Made by a program: the position numbers and the translations under genes. Below are positions 16,115-24,487 of a stretch of DNA of 40,343 nt, one piece after another. Origin of the DNA: Candidatus Poribacteria bacterium (GTDB lineage: Bacteria; Poribacteria; WGA-4E; PCPOR2b); assembly GCA_022822005.1 (NCBI GenBank), contig JAJECO010000017.1, positions 1 through 40,343 of the forward strand. The letters run 5' to 3'. Position 1 is the first letter of the stretch; every line of letters begins with the position of its first letter. The notes below the pieces were generated by a model. It saw only the letters and a program-made list of their open reading frames with translations, was not told where the DNA came from and searched no databases.

Positions 16115-17074
16115 ATGCACCAGATATACAATCTCGCACATCTGATTTTGGCTGGCGTTGTAGTCTTGGCGCTGACACCGCTGATGGTATGCGTTGAGGC
16201 GCAGGCACAGATCGCTTTCGTGTCTGATAGGGATGGGAACATGGAAATCTATGTGATGGACGTCGATGGGGAAAAGCCACTAAGACTCACTAAGAATCGC
16301 CATGATGACTACTCACCCTCCTGGTCTCCCGACGGCAAGCGCATAGCGTTTGTTTCCGTTCGAGATGGGAACGAGGAAATCTACGTGGTGAGTGCCGGTG
16401 GCGGCAACCCTAAAAACCTCACCAAGAATCGCCATGATGACGATTCCCCTTCATGGTCACCGGACGGCAAGCACATCGCCTTTGGTTCTAAGCGAAATGG
16501 GAACGGGGAAATCTACGTGATGGACGCCGATGGTGGCAATCCGCGAAACCTCTCTAACAATCCCGTTAATGACAAGGATCCCTCATGGTCACCGGACGGT
16601 ACGCGCATCGCCTTTGTTACCGTTAGGGATGGCGTCGAAATCTACGTGATGGATGCAGATGGAGGTAATCAGCGGAACCTCACCAATAACGGTTTTCATG
16701 ATGAAAATCCCGCATGGTCACCCGATGGCAAGCACATCGCCTTTGATTCCGTTAGGGGCGGTGGCTTGAGCATCTATGTGATGGACGCCGATGGGGGTAA
16801 TCAGCACAAAATCTCTGACAATCCCTTTAAGGACACCGCTCCTGCATGGTCCCCCGACGGTAAACGCATTACCTTTGCTGCTAGCGAGGGTAGAAACTTT
16901 AGGGGTAGAGACTATGAAATCTACGTGATGGATACCGATGGGGGTAATCCGCGAAACCTCACCAATAATCGCAGCCATGACACTGAGCCTGCATGGTTTG
17001 GGCCTGCTTTTTCGGTTTCTCCCGCGGGTAGGAGGCTCACGAAGTGGGGACGGCTCAAACAGGTTGTCCAATAA
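16115..17074 (+). CDS. Secreted six-bladed TolB/PD40-like beta-propeller, array member A
   Basis: 319 residues. The signal peptide ends VCVEAQAQ, with likely cutting after AQA. Six repeats follow, each with a [10 protein letters not shown] strand and an [10 protein letters not shown] hairpin; the second is altered to [10 protein letters not shown] and the fifth to [10 protein letters not shown]. The tail is [17 protein letters not shown], shared nearly base for base with the gene at 17683. It lacks the long SARREGH insert seen in many later members. GAGGTAAG gives a weaker ribosome-binding site than elsewhere in the array. Probable location is periplasm or cell surface; TolB itself works in the periplasm, but no tol or pal gene is near. 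Confidence 0.85.
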   Translation: MHQIYNLAHLILAGVVVLALTPLMVCVEAQAQIAFVSDRDGNMEIYVMDVDGEKPLRLTKNRHDDYSPSWSPDGKRIAFVSVRDGNEEIYVVSAGGGNPKNLTKNRHDDDSPSWSPDGKHIAFGSKRNGNGEIYVMDADGGNPRNLSNNPVNDKDPSWSPDGTRIAFVTVRDGVEIYVMDADGGNQRNLTNNGFHDENPAWSPDGKHIAFDSVRGGGLSIYVMDADGGNQHKISDNPFKDTAPAWSPDGKRITFAASEGRNFRGRDYEIYVMDTDGGNPRNLTNNRSHDTEPAWFGPAFSVSPAGRRLTKWGRLKQVVQ

Positions 17075-17107
17075 CTGCCATGTTGCCCCGTTACGGTAGA
17101 TTTCAGA

Positions 17108-17350
17108 ATTATGGTGAACGATATAAATATGTAGACGTTCACCAATAGTGCCCCTTATCGAAGCCTCATCAAGTCCCCCTGACAAGGGTTTCCCCTCTGA
17201 TAATCGGTTTCTTCCGTATTTCCCCCCTGACAAGGGAGGCGAGGGGGGTGGGGATTTAGGGGGTTACGTATCAAGTCCCCCTGACAAGGGGGATTTAGGG
17301 GGTTAGTTGCACATCGAAAGTGTATAAGTAATTATAGAATTCACCATAAT
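17108..17350. mobile_element. MITE, 243 bp, terminal repeats ATTATGGTGAA / TTCACCATAAT
   Basis: The 11-bp ends at 17108-17118 and 17340-17350 are perfect inverted copies. Just inside the left end lies TGGTGAACG...CGTTCACCA (17112-17144), a second palindrome. The body holds four GTCCCCCTGACAAGG-like units alternating with GGGGATTTAGGGGGTT. It has no coding capacity. Related copies are at 33355-33965 and 38324-38458, with partial ones at 4780 and 21660. Confidence 0.8.
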
Positions 17351-17486
17351 AGGACTTACGCAGTTGAACGGTCAAAGCCCTGTAGTTCGGCGATTTATCG
17401 CCGCTAGACACCGTTGCCAACGCCCGTTTCTTAATCCCGATGTATCGGGACAGGCGGGCAACTACAATCTGGAGTGCGTAAGTCCT
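17351..17486. mobile_element. MITE, 136 bp, terminal repeats AGGACTTACGCA / TGCGTAAGTCCT
   Basis: Perfect 12-bp inverted ends at 17351-17362 and 17475-17486 enclose non-coding DNA with a CCCGATGTATCGGG palindrome. It begins on the base after the end of the neighbouring MITE, which suggests insertion next to it. The end resembles sequences common to small non-autonomous elements in other environmental bacteria (recall, unverified). Confidence 0.75.
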
Positions 17487-17535
17487 GATTAATTAGACGC
17501 TTGGGACGAGCGAGATCAGGAACCGCGTGTGCAGA

Positions 17536-17563
17536 GTTACGACACACGGCGTGTGCCTACTAC
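17536..17563. repeat. GGCACAC-type hairpin repeat, copy 3
   Basis: The same GTTACG...CTACTAC unit as at 408 and 1738, but the first arm reads GACACAC, so one base pair is lost. Confidence 0.7.
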
Positions 17564-17682
17564 TTTTAACATCTACCTATTTTTATAATTGACCATAATT
17601 GGAAAAGGATTGCCAACACAAGCTGACCTCTATCAACCCCAAAGAGTAAGAAATCACTTTGATAACAGAGGAGGCCGGACAG

Positions 17683-18705
17683 ATGGGTCGGATATACAAT
17701 CTTGCATATTTCATTCTAGCTAGCGCTGTGGCTTTGGGGCTAACGCCGCTGACGGTAGACGTTGAGGCGCAGGCACAGATTGCTTTCGTGTCTGAGAGGG
17801 ATGGGGACGTTCACCCTATAGACGGTTTTCCCACTACTGAAATCTACGTGATGGACATTGATGGGAAGAATCAGCGAAGACTCACTAACAATCCCTTTCA
17901 GGACAGGGATCCCTCTTGGTCTCCTGACGGTAAACGGATTGCTTTCATGTCTGATAGGGAGGATGGGAACTATGAGATCTACGTGATGGATGCCGATGGA
18001 GGGAATCAGCGAAACATCACCAATCATCCCAATGGGGACTGGTCTCCGTCATGGTCCCCCGACGGTAAGCGTATTGCATTTGTTACTGCTAGGGAAGAGG
18101 ATGATTGGAACGATGAAATCTACGTGATGGATGTTGATGGTGGCAATCAGCGAAACATCACTAATAATCGTCATCTGGTCTGGGGACCCGCATGGTCGCC
18201 GGACGGCAAACGCATTGTCTTCGTGTCTCAGAGGGAGGGGCACTTTAGAAGCAGGTTTGGAATCACTTCTGAAATCTACGTAATGGACGCCGATGGGAAG
18301 AATGAACAAAGACTCACTGAAAATCGCATCAATGACTGGATGCCTTCGTGGTCCCCCGACGGTGAACGCATTGCCTTCGCCTCTGATGAGAAAGGGGAAC
18401 TTGAAGGCTTTGAAATTTACGTGATGGATGCCGATGGTGGCAACCCTAAAAACCTTACTAAAAATCGCCATGAGGACTGGGAACCCTCATGGTCAACTGA
18501 CGGCAAGCACATTGCCTTCACGTCCTACAAGGATAGCGATGAGGGGGAAATCTATGTGATGGACGCCGATGGGAAGAATGAGCGAAACCTCACCCTTAAT
18601 CGTCATGCTGACACTGATCCTGCATGGGTTGGACCTACTTTTTCGGTTTCTCCCGCGGGTAGGAGGCTCACGAAGTGGGGACGGCTCAAACAGGTTGACC
18701 GATGA
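17683..18705 (+). CDS. Secreted six-bladed PD40 propeller, array member B
   Basis: 340 residues from the ATG at 17683, selected because AGAGGAGG (17667-17674) lies eight bases upstream; an upstream TTG at 17659 would read through that site. The signal peptide ends VEAQAQ. Six blades are present. The first is extended ([18 protein letters not shown]), and the fourth carries the insert [20 protein letters not shown] that marks the larger subfamily. The tail is identical to member A through KWGRLKQV. It is preceded by two MITEs and the TTGCCAACAC leader, so it probably has its own promoter. Confidence 0.88.
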   Translation: MGRIYNLAYFILASAVALGLTPLTVDVEAQAQIAFVSERDGDVHPIDGFPTTEIYVMDIDGKNQRRLTNNPFQDRDPSWSPDGKRIAFMSDREDGNYEIYVMDADGGNQRNITNHPNGDWSPSWSPDGKRIAFVTAREEDDWNDEIYVMDVDGGNQRNITNNRHLVWGPAWSPDGKRIVFVSQREGHFRSRFGITSEIYVMDADGKNEQRLTENRINDWMPSWSPDGERIAFASDEKGELEGFEIYVMDADGGNPKNLTKNRHEDWEPSWSTDGKHIAFTSYKDSDEGEIYVMDADGKNERNLTLNRHADTDPAWVGPTFSVSPAGRRLTKWGRLKQVDR

Positions 18706-18887
18706 AGAATAATATCTAATGTCCCAACCCACCGATATAGAACCCAAGATACTGGCTGAGCGCAACCAAGTTCTGAACGTAAAACTTGAGAACCCCTAAT
18801 AAGAATTTGTGTCTATATTATATAATATGACTACATTAAAGCCTGTTCACAGTAGGGACCGTTGACAAATTGAATTGAACCGTCTGT

Positions 18888-19280
18888 ATGTTTTTAGCTG
18901 CTGTTATAGTTTTCGGTCTAACCCTGCTGGTGACAGTTGTTGATGTACAGGCGCAGATTGTTTTCGCGTCTGATAGGGATGGACACCGGCAAGTCTACGT
19001 TATGGACGCCGATGGGGGTAATCAGCGAAACCTCACCAATAATCGCCGTGGTAACTCTCATCCCTCATGGTTGCCCGACAGCAAACGCATTGGCTTCGCA
19101 TCCAGGATAGATGCGAACTATGAAATCTACGTTATGGACGCCGATGGGGAGAATCAACAGAGACTCATCAATAACGCACATGATGACATTGAGCCAACCT
19201 GGTTTGACCCTGCTTTTGCCGTTGCTCCCGCTGGCAAAGAGTTTACAGTTTGGGGACGGCTCAAACAGGCTGACCGATGA
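18888..19280 (+). pseudogene. Two-blade PD40 fragment with tail, probably decayed
   Basis: 130 residues. The frame begins MFLAAVIVFGLTLLVTVVDV, which aligns with the middle of the normal signal peptide; the usual first dozen codons and the AGAGGAGG site are missing. Only two blades remain ([20 protein letters not shown]), and motif residues have drifted (SWLPDSKRIGF). The tail PAGKEFTVWGRLKQADR is intact. A four-blade loss together with loss of the start signals argues for a relic, but the frame is open and the hydrophobic start could still export it. Confidence 0.6.
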
Positions 19281-19384
19281 AAGGTAATACGTAATGCGTA
19301 GGGATAAACGCCGCGGGGATCTCTTTCACTATGAAGATACCTCGTTGATACAGGTTTGAGATCAGGCAAGTTGAGTGTAGCGGT

Positions 19385-20983
19385 TCAATGCCGTTCCACG
19401 GTGAGTTGGGTCATGTTTTGGATGAAATCACTTATATGGTCTAGTTTATCGTCGAACTGGATTTCTAACGGCGAGAGTGTATATAGAAAGCAGGGCGCCA
19501 ACAGGATCACCGCGAAATCTTCCTGTGCGCGGGACAATACCTGCCGCCCAATCCTCCTCCGTGCCCCCGGATTCGCCGTTCCGTTGAGTTGCGAGAGCAT
19601 CTCATCAACTTGGGGATTGGAGTAGCCAAAAAAGTTGTGCTCTCCATCGGAATGGAAGAATAGCGATAGGTTACTGTACCTAAAGCCAAAGACGGGTTGA
19701 GTTAAAAAAGCATCCGCCTCTTCCCGCATCTCTCCTTTGACAGAGATAGGATTCACGACAGAAGAGCCCGCTGACTTTCCGATGAGATGAGCCAAATAGC
19801 GAAAGATGCCACTCGAGCTGGCGATCCGAATGTTAAGGGGGGCGTGAGGAAGGGGCGAAAGATCTTCTTCCTCAACAATCTGCCCCATGCGCAGATAGAG
19901 GTTAATTCTCTGATAATCAATTGCGCCTTTAAGTAGACTACAATTCCGTTCGTCCGATAGGAGTTCGCGATGACGGTTAAGGAATAGGGCATAGTAAGTT
20001 TCTCCAACAAAGGGCCACTGTTGACAAGGCACCGTCGTTCGGACTTGGTAGAAGGACTGCATCGAATCGAGATGGACAGAAAGCAGATCCAGCGTGCCAT
20101 TCTCAACCGCCTTCACCGCATTGGCGGGGTGTGTGAAGCGCTTCAAGGTTAACCAGTCAACGCTGCTCTCTACTCCGCGATAATAATCCGGATTCTGTTC
20201 ACAGCGAATTATCATGGCATCCGGGCGGAAACGCTTCACTTGATAGGGACCAGAGACCACGCGGTAAGGTTGGGACGAATGAGACGGGACGGGGCAGATA
20301 CTGCGCAGCTGAAAGAGAAAGAGCGGTTCCTCTTGGGAGAGTTGAACCCTTAGTTGGTTTTTGCCGTCCGGTTTGATCTCCGTGATAATCGGAGCCATAC
20401 GACTCTCGGAAAACGCCGCGATAATCTCTTCGAGTGTAATCGGCTTTCCATCGCTCCAACGGAGATCCTCTCTCAACGTCAGCTGCCACTGTGAGTTCCC
20501 TTCAACCGCCTCGCAGCCTGTCGCGATCCGTCCTTCGACCTCTCCATTTCGATAGAACATGAGGAGGGGATCATAGCATAAGCGTTGCAGCCAGTAACTC
20601 AGGAGCCGGTCTGGACGATCTGGGGACCCCATTTCGATGGAGGAACTGAACTCCCCGATTTCAAGCCAATTCAGCGACACCTGCTCATCGGGTTGCCTGA
20701 TTCGAATGCTGCCCGTGTAGGAAATCCCCATCTGTTTTTGAAGTTGTTGGGCAATCTCCTTCTGATCCGGTTCCCGCCGGTTCAGCAGTGACAATATAAA
20801 TCGGATCTGCCCCGGTTGCAGGGTTGGGTCCTCCAACTGGTGTTTGAGAAGGTTTACCTCTTTTCTGCACCGTCTGACATGCCGTGATGACATTCCAATC
20901 CCTTGGGCGATCTCTTCATCGCTGGCTTGGGGGTGCTGCTTTTGATAGGCAATCAGCTTGAGGAGCGTATCGACTTTAGACAT
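19385..20983 (-). CDS. SgrR-like regulator: HTH domain fused to a solute-binding domain
   Basis: 532 residues from the ATG at 20983; a longer frame would add 21 residues covering a likely operator. The N-terminal 45 residues form a helix-turn-helix (SDEEIAQGIGMSSRHVRRCR). The rest, from about residue 100, has the pattern of family 5 peptide/nickel-type binding proteins: LRWSDGKPITLEEIIAAFS, VSGPYQVKRFRPDAMIIR, PDYYRGVESSVDWLTLKRF and FFGYSNPQVDEMLSQLNG. There is no signal peptide, so the binding domain senses a ligand in the cytoplasm, as in E. coli SgrR. No ABC transporter lies beside it. It is the only reverse-strand gene inside the propeller array and could regulate it or be a chance neighbour. 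Confidence 0.78.
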   Translation of the reverse strand: MSKVDTLLKLIAYQKQHPQASDEEIAQGIGMSSRHVRRCRKEVNLLKHQLEDPTLQPGQIRFILSLLNRREPDQKEIAQQLQKQMGISYTGSIRIRQPDEQVSLNWLEIGEFSSSIEMGSPDRPDRLLSYWLQRLCYDPLLMFYRNGEVEGRIATGCEAVEGNSQWQLTLREDLRWSDGKPITLEEIIAAFSESRMAPIITEIKPDGKNQLRVQLSQEEPLFLFQLRSICPVPSHSSQPYRVVSGPYQVKRFRPDAMIIRCEQNPDYYRGVESSVDWLTLKRFTHPANAVKAVENGTLDLLSVHLDSMQSFYQVRTTVPCQQWPFVGETYYALFLNRHRELLSDERNCSLLKGAIDYQRINLYLRMGQIVEEEDLSPLPHAPLNIRIASSSGIFRYLAHLIGKSAGSSVVNPISVKGEMREEADAFLTQPVFGFRYSNLSLFFHSDGEHNFFGYSNPQVDEMLSQLNGTANPGARRRIGRQVLSRAQEDFAVILLAPCFLYTLSPLEIQFDDKLDHISDFIQNMTQLTVERH

Positions 20984-21010
20984 TCGTGGGCCTGCCAATT
21001 CAGGTCTATA

Positions 21011-21030
21011 TTTGGGAACAGAATCCCAAA
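21011..21030. promoter_or_regulatory. Operator-like palindrome upstream of the SgrR-like gene
   Basis: TTTGGGA (21011-21017) and TCCCAAA (21024-21030) form a perfect 7-6-7 inverted repeat, 28 bases upstream of the regulator's ATG. SgrR-type regulators often repress themselves, which makes this a candidate binding site. Confidence 0.35.
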
Positions 21031-21338
21031 AGATAAGAAAACCCAAGGTTTGCGCTCAAGCGTTCAGACACTTTTCGCGCAGTGAAACTGAATAAAATTG
21101 TCCACGCTGAAATGGATCAGAAATATCGTACGTCTGTTGGTCACAGCCAACGGCCATGTGTAGAGACTTTCCTAACAGCTCTCCGCCAGACTGTTATCTG
21201 AGAAAACGATGTACAGTATAAACCTCTCTGCCTTCAGTCCGCAACTGATTTTTTTTAACGGGTTTGGACGCATTATGTCCAAACGGCATGGATGTGACTG
21301 GATTTTTTATGTCAAGGGCTGGTATTCTTATTAATCAC

Positions 21339-21546
21339 TGGTGCTAGTTTGCAGCTGTTGATAACGTCAAACGTGATGCGTGACACATGAAAACTATTGG
21401 CTCTGGGGTGCCTTTAGCCCCGGTTTCGAATCCCGATTTATCGGGGAGGGGCGACATGTGCAGCCGAAGGGTAGAACTAATGAGCTACTAATGAATCAAT
21501 GAACGCTTCAACAATGTGGGAAAGACCCTCTCACTAACTAGCACCA
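21339..21546. repeat. Possible small element bounded by TGGTGCTAGTT / AACTAGCACCA
   Basis: Perfect 11-bp inverted ends lie 186 bases apart around the expanded GCCCC...GGGGCGACATGT repeat. No second copy is seen in the window, so this may be a MITE or only a chance long-range palindrome. Confidence 0.35.
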
Positions 21547-21659
21547 AAGGTTATTATCGTAACTCGGAGTGATAGGTGTTTGGACTGATTTTGTCGCTAT
21601 TTCGGCATTTATGGAGACTTGCCTCTAATTCGGAATATTTCAAGAGCACTTTATAAGGA

Positions 21660-21862
21660 GACATTCACCAATACCTCCGACCTCTGCAATGTTTCCGAAG
21701 TCCCCCTGACAAGTTTCCCCCTGATAATCAGTTTCTTCCGTATTTCCCCCCTGACAAGGGGGGCGAGGGGGGTTGGGAGATTTAGGTCGTAGACTCTCGG
21801 CGTAGTCGGAGGGGTTGGTTGTGCATTGAAAGTGTATCAGTAATTCTAAAATCTACTCTAAT
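21660..21862. mobile_element. Degenerate copy of the ATTATGGTGAA MITE
   Basis: GACATTCACCAATACC at the left, GTCCCCCTGACAAG, CTGATAATCAGTTTCTTCCG, the GGGGCGAGGGGGGTTGGG tract and GCATTGAAAGTGTATCAGTA at the right follow the order of the copy at 17108. Both terminal repeats have decayed (CTACTCTAAT at the right). It ends 53 bases before a propeller gene. Confidence 0.6.
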
Positions 21863-21914
21863 GGCTAAACTTCAGGGATAAAAGACTGATCTGAGCACAT
21901 AGGAGAAAAGACAG

Positions 21915-22889
21915 ATGCAACGGAAATGCAGTCTCGCACATTTGATTTTAGCTGGTGCTGTAGCCGTGGTTCTGACACCGTTGATAGTAGCCACTGACGC
22001 ACGGGCACGGATCGCCTTTGAATCTGATAGGGATTGGGACGTTCTACGCTTTGAAATCTACGTGATGGACAACGACGGGGGGAATCAGCAAAACCTGACT
22101 AACAATCCTGGCGACGACAAGCATCCCTCATGGTCACCCGATGGCAAACGGATTGCTTTTAGTTCTGATAGGAATGACGTGGGTGGAGACCGGCAAATCT
22201 ATGTGATGGACGCCGATGGTGGCAATCAGCGAAACCTTTCTAACAATGCCTTTGATGAATTCGAGCCCTCATGGTCTCCAGACGGTAAACGGATTGTCTT
22301 TACATCTACGAGGGATGGGAACTGGGAAATCTACGTGATGAATGCCGATGGTGGCAAGCCAAAAAACCTTTCTAACAATGCCTTTCCTGATCGGCACCCC
22401 TCATGGTCTCCGGACGGTAAACGCATTATCTTTATTTCCATTGGGAATGGAGACTTTGATATCTTCGTTATGGACGCCGATGGAGGAGATCGGCGAAACC
22501 TCACCAATAGTGACCGTAGTGACGAGGATCCCGTATGGTCTCCAGACGGTAAGCGCATTGCTTTTACTTCCTTGAGGGATGGGGCAAGCCGGGACATCTA
22601 TGTGATGGACGCCGATGGAGGGAATCAGCGAAACCTCACCAATCATCCCGATGTTGACTTCCACCCCTCATGGTCACCCGATGGTAAAAGCATTGCCTTC
22701 GTGTCGAATAGAACTAAGGATTTGAATCGAGACATCTATGTGATGGACGCCGATGGGAGTAATCCTCGAAACCTCACCAATCATCCCGAGGATGACGAAG
22801 CTCCTGCATGGCTTAACGCTGTTCTTTCAGTTGCTCCCGTAGGTAGGACACTCACAATATGGGGACGACTTAAACAGGCTGATCGGTAG
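21915..22889 (+). CDS. Secreted six-bladed PD40 propeller, array member C
   Basis: 324 residues. The signal peptide [20 protein letters not shown] ends TDARAR. Six blades of the plain type are present, without the SARREGH insert; the fourth reads DIFVMDADGGDRRNL. The tail PVGRTLTIWGRLKQADR differs most from the consensus in its first half. AGGAGAAAAGACAG provides the ribosome-binding site. It is the first gene after the regulator's divergent region and is followed after 199 bases by the next propeller gene, so the two need not share one transcript. Confidence 0.88.
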   Translation: MQRKCSLAHLILAGAVAVVLTPLIVATDARARIAFESDRDWDVLRFEIYVMDNDGGNQQNLTNNPGDDKHPSWSPDGKRIAFSSDRNDVGGDRQIYVMDADGGNQRNLSNNAFDEFEPSWSPDGKRIVFTSTRDGNWEIYVMNADGGKPKNLSNNAFPDRHPSWSPDGKRIIFISIGNGDFDIFVMDADGGDRRNLTNSDRSDEDPVWSPDGKRIAFTSLRDGASRDIYVMDADGGNQRNLTNHPDVDFHPSWSPDGKSIAFVSNRTKDLNRDIYVMDADGSNPRNLTNHPEDDEAPAWLNAVLSVAPVGRTLTIWGRLKQADR

Positions 22890-23010
22890 TTGCCATTATT
22901 GAGAAAACAGGGCTTGCTAAGACGTGGGAACGTACAGGAATGGGACGCAAACGGTAAGGAAGGGGCGATGGGTTCGTACGATAATATACGAATTGTCCTT
23001 TTAATCGTAA

Positions 23011-23088
23011 AGGGGTTGCCAACACAGTCTGATTTCTATCCACTCCAATGAATAAGAAACCGATTTGAGAACAGAGGAGGAATAACAG
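23011..23088 (+). promoter_or_regulatory. Conserved block leader (TTGCCAACAC...AACAGAGGAGG)
   Basis: GGGGTTGCCAACACAGTCTG, ATTTCTATCCACTCCAATGA and CCGATTTGAGAACAGAGG match the stretches 17606-17680 and 38465-38529, each directly before a propeller gene that starts a block. Strong similarity outside the coding region suggests a common promoter or 5' leader, or simply co-duplication. Confidence 0.4.
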
Positions 23089-24147
23089 ATGCACCGGAGA
23101 TACAATCTCCCCCATTTGATTTTAGCTAACATTGTAGTCTTGATTCTGACACTGCTGATAGAAGCCGTTGATGCACAGGCACAAATTGTCTTCATATCTC
23201 AGAGGGATGGACACTTTCGAGACGATATACCCGGTATACCCAAACTACCCGCTGCTGAAATCTACGTAATGGACGCCGATGGTGGCAATCTGCGTAGACT
23301 TACCAATGATCCCGGTAGCGACTATGCACCTTCATGGTCGCCCGATGGTAAACGGATTGTCTTCGTGTCTAGTAGGGATGGGCACGTTCACGCTAAACGC
23401 GGTTCGCCCACTTCTGAAATCTACGTAATGGACGCCGATGGCGGCAATCCTCAAAATCTTACTAACAATCCTTTTCATGACAGCTCTCCCTCATGGTCAC
23501 CGGATGGCAAACGAATTGCCTTCCATTCTAATAGGGATTGGGATAATCCTCATAACATTGAAATCTACGTAATGGACGCCGATGGCGGCAATCCTCAAAA
23601 TCTTACTAACAATCTTGATGAGGATAGGCAGCCTTCATGGTCACCCGATGGCAAACGGATTGTCTTCACGTCCAAGAGGGATGGGCACTTTAGAGGCCGC
23701 TTTGGAATCACTTATGAAATCTATGTGATGGATGCCGATGGTGGTAATGAACAAAGGCTCACTGAAAATCGCCGTTTTGACGAGCATCCCTCATGGTCAC
23801 CCGATAGTAAACACATTGCCTTCTCGGCTGATAGGAGGGGTGACTTTGAAAACTATGAGATCTACGTAATGGATGCCGATGGTGGTAATGAACAAAGACT
23901 CACTGAAAATCGCGAGACTGACTCGTGGCCCTCATGGTCACCCGATGGCAAACGGATTGCCTTCTATTCTGACAGGGATGGGAACTCGGAAATCTACGTA
24001 ATGGACGCCGATGGGGGTAATCCTCAAAACCTTACCAATCATGCCAGTACTGACGCTAGTCCTGCATGGCTTAACTCCCCTTTTTCGGTTTCTCCCGCCG
24101 GCAAAAAGTTTACAATGTGGGGATGGCTCAAACAGGTTGACCGATAG
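23089..24147 (+). CDS. Secreted six-bladed PD40 propeller, array member D
   Basis: 352 residues. The signal peptide ends AVDAQAQ. Blade one has the long insert GHFRDDIPGIPKLPAAEIYV, also found in the genes at 32020 and 38530. Blade two has [18 protein letters not shown], nearly the same as in the gene at 27732. Blade four carries KRDGHFRGRFGITYEIYVMD. The tail is the standard [17 protein letters not shown]. An AGAGGAGG site lies nine bases upstream. Its mix of inserts shared with different distant members makes it a good example of mosaic structure in the array. Confidence 0.9.
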   Translation: MHRRYNLPHLILANIVVLILTLLIEAVDAQAQIVFISQRDGHFRDDIPGIPKLPAAEIYVMDADGGNLRRLTNDPGSDYAPSWSPDGKRIVFVSSRDGHVHAKRGSPTSEIYVMDADGGNPQNLTNNPFHDSSPSWSPDGKRIAFHSNRDWDNPHNIEIYVMDADGGNPQNLTNNLDEDRQPSWSPDGKRIVFTSKRDGHFRGRFGITYEIYVMDADGGNEQRLTENRRFDEHPSWSPDSKHIAFSADRRGDFENYEIYVMDADGGNEQRLTENRETDSWPSWSPDGKRIAFYSDRDGNSEIYVMDADGGNPQNLTNHASTDASPAWLNSPFSVSPAGKKFTMWGWLKQVDR

Positions 24148-24487
24148 CGGCAAACAGTATTTGTTGAGGTTAGGAGTTGCGTGCTTGCGTTTGTAATAGC
24201 GCAATTCATTGCGCGTCAGACACCAACAACATCGCGTGAAGTATCTGGCTCAATTCACCAAACACTACCTCGCGACACAACGGGTATTCGATAAATCGTT
24301 TGACGACAAACCTAAGACCTTACTGTAGTTGCCTGCTTCTTAATCTCGACCTATCGGGGATTCATCGGACGTTGGGGTGGTCCCCAGCGTTGAATCGCCG
24401 AAGGGCAAGTCGAAGTCTCTCGAAGCGAAGGCTTTGAGTGTTCAACAAAGAATAAAAACCACCTTGAAAACAGAGGAGGAATAACAG
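24148..24487. other. 340-base spacer between array members D and E
   Basis: Contains a GCGCAA-TTCA-TTGCGC hairpin (24199-24214), a stretch TGTAGTTGCCTGCTTC...GATTCATCGGACGTTGG (24327-24376) related to 14748-14775, and a GTTGGGG/CCCCAGC hairpin (24371-24388). AGGAGTTGCGTGCTTG at 24172 resembles the worn MITE end at 14689. No gene is seen; it reads as decayed MITE DNA plus the start signals of the following block. Confidence 0.5.

Larger units (their letters stand above)
17075..17682. other. Spacer made of two MITEs, a hairpin repeat and a block leader
   Basis: From left to right: the ATTATGGTGAA element (17108-17350), the AGGACTTACGCA element directly against it (17351-17486), the GTTAC(G/A)...GTGTGCC hairpin unit (17536-17563), a worn GACCATAAT end (17591-17599) and the leader TTGCCAACAC (17610-17619). 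This accounts for nearly the whole stretch; no coding is seen. Confidence 0.65.
20984..21914. other. 931-base divergent intergenic region
   Basis: It holds the start signals of the regulator (minus strand) and of the propeller block at 21915. Recognisable parts are an operator-like palindrome (21011-21030), an 11-bp inverted repeat TGGTGCTAGTT/AACTAGCACCA (21339-21349, 21536-21546) enclosing an expanded GCCCC...GGGGCGACATGT unit (21417-21452), and a worn MITE (about 21660-21862). The stretch 21050-21330 shows no assignable feature. Confidence 0.5.

Noticed and set aside
18800-18870. Promoter for the two-blade fragment (TATAAT at about 18824 and TTGACA at about 18863)
   Set aside because: No -35/-10 pair with acceptable spacing could be built from these boxes.
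20984-21046. Upstream extension of the SgrR-like gene
   Set aside because: The added residues do not resemble the HTH family start and would cover the palindrome at 21011-21030; the ATG at 20983 begins directly before the HTH.
23089-23200. Lipoprotein signal (cysteine near the end of some signal peptides, e.g. LMVCVDAQ)
   Set aside because: The residue before Cys is V, not G/A/S. Several members have no Cys there, while the AxA cleavage site is nearly constant.
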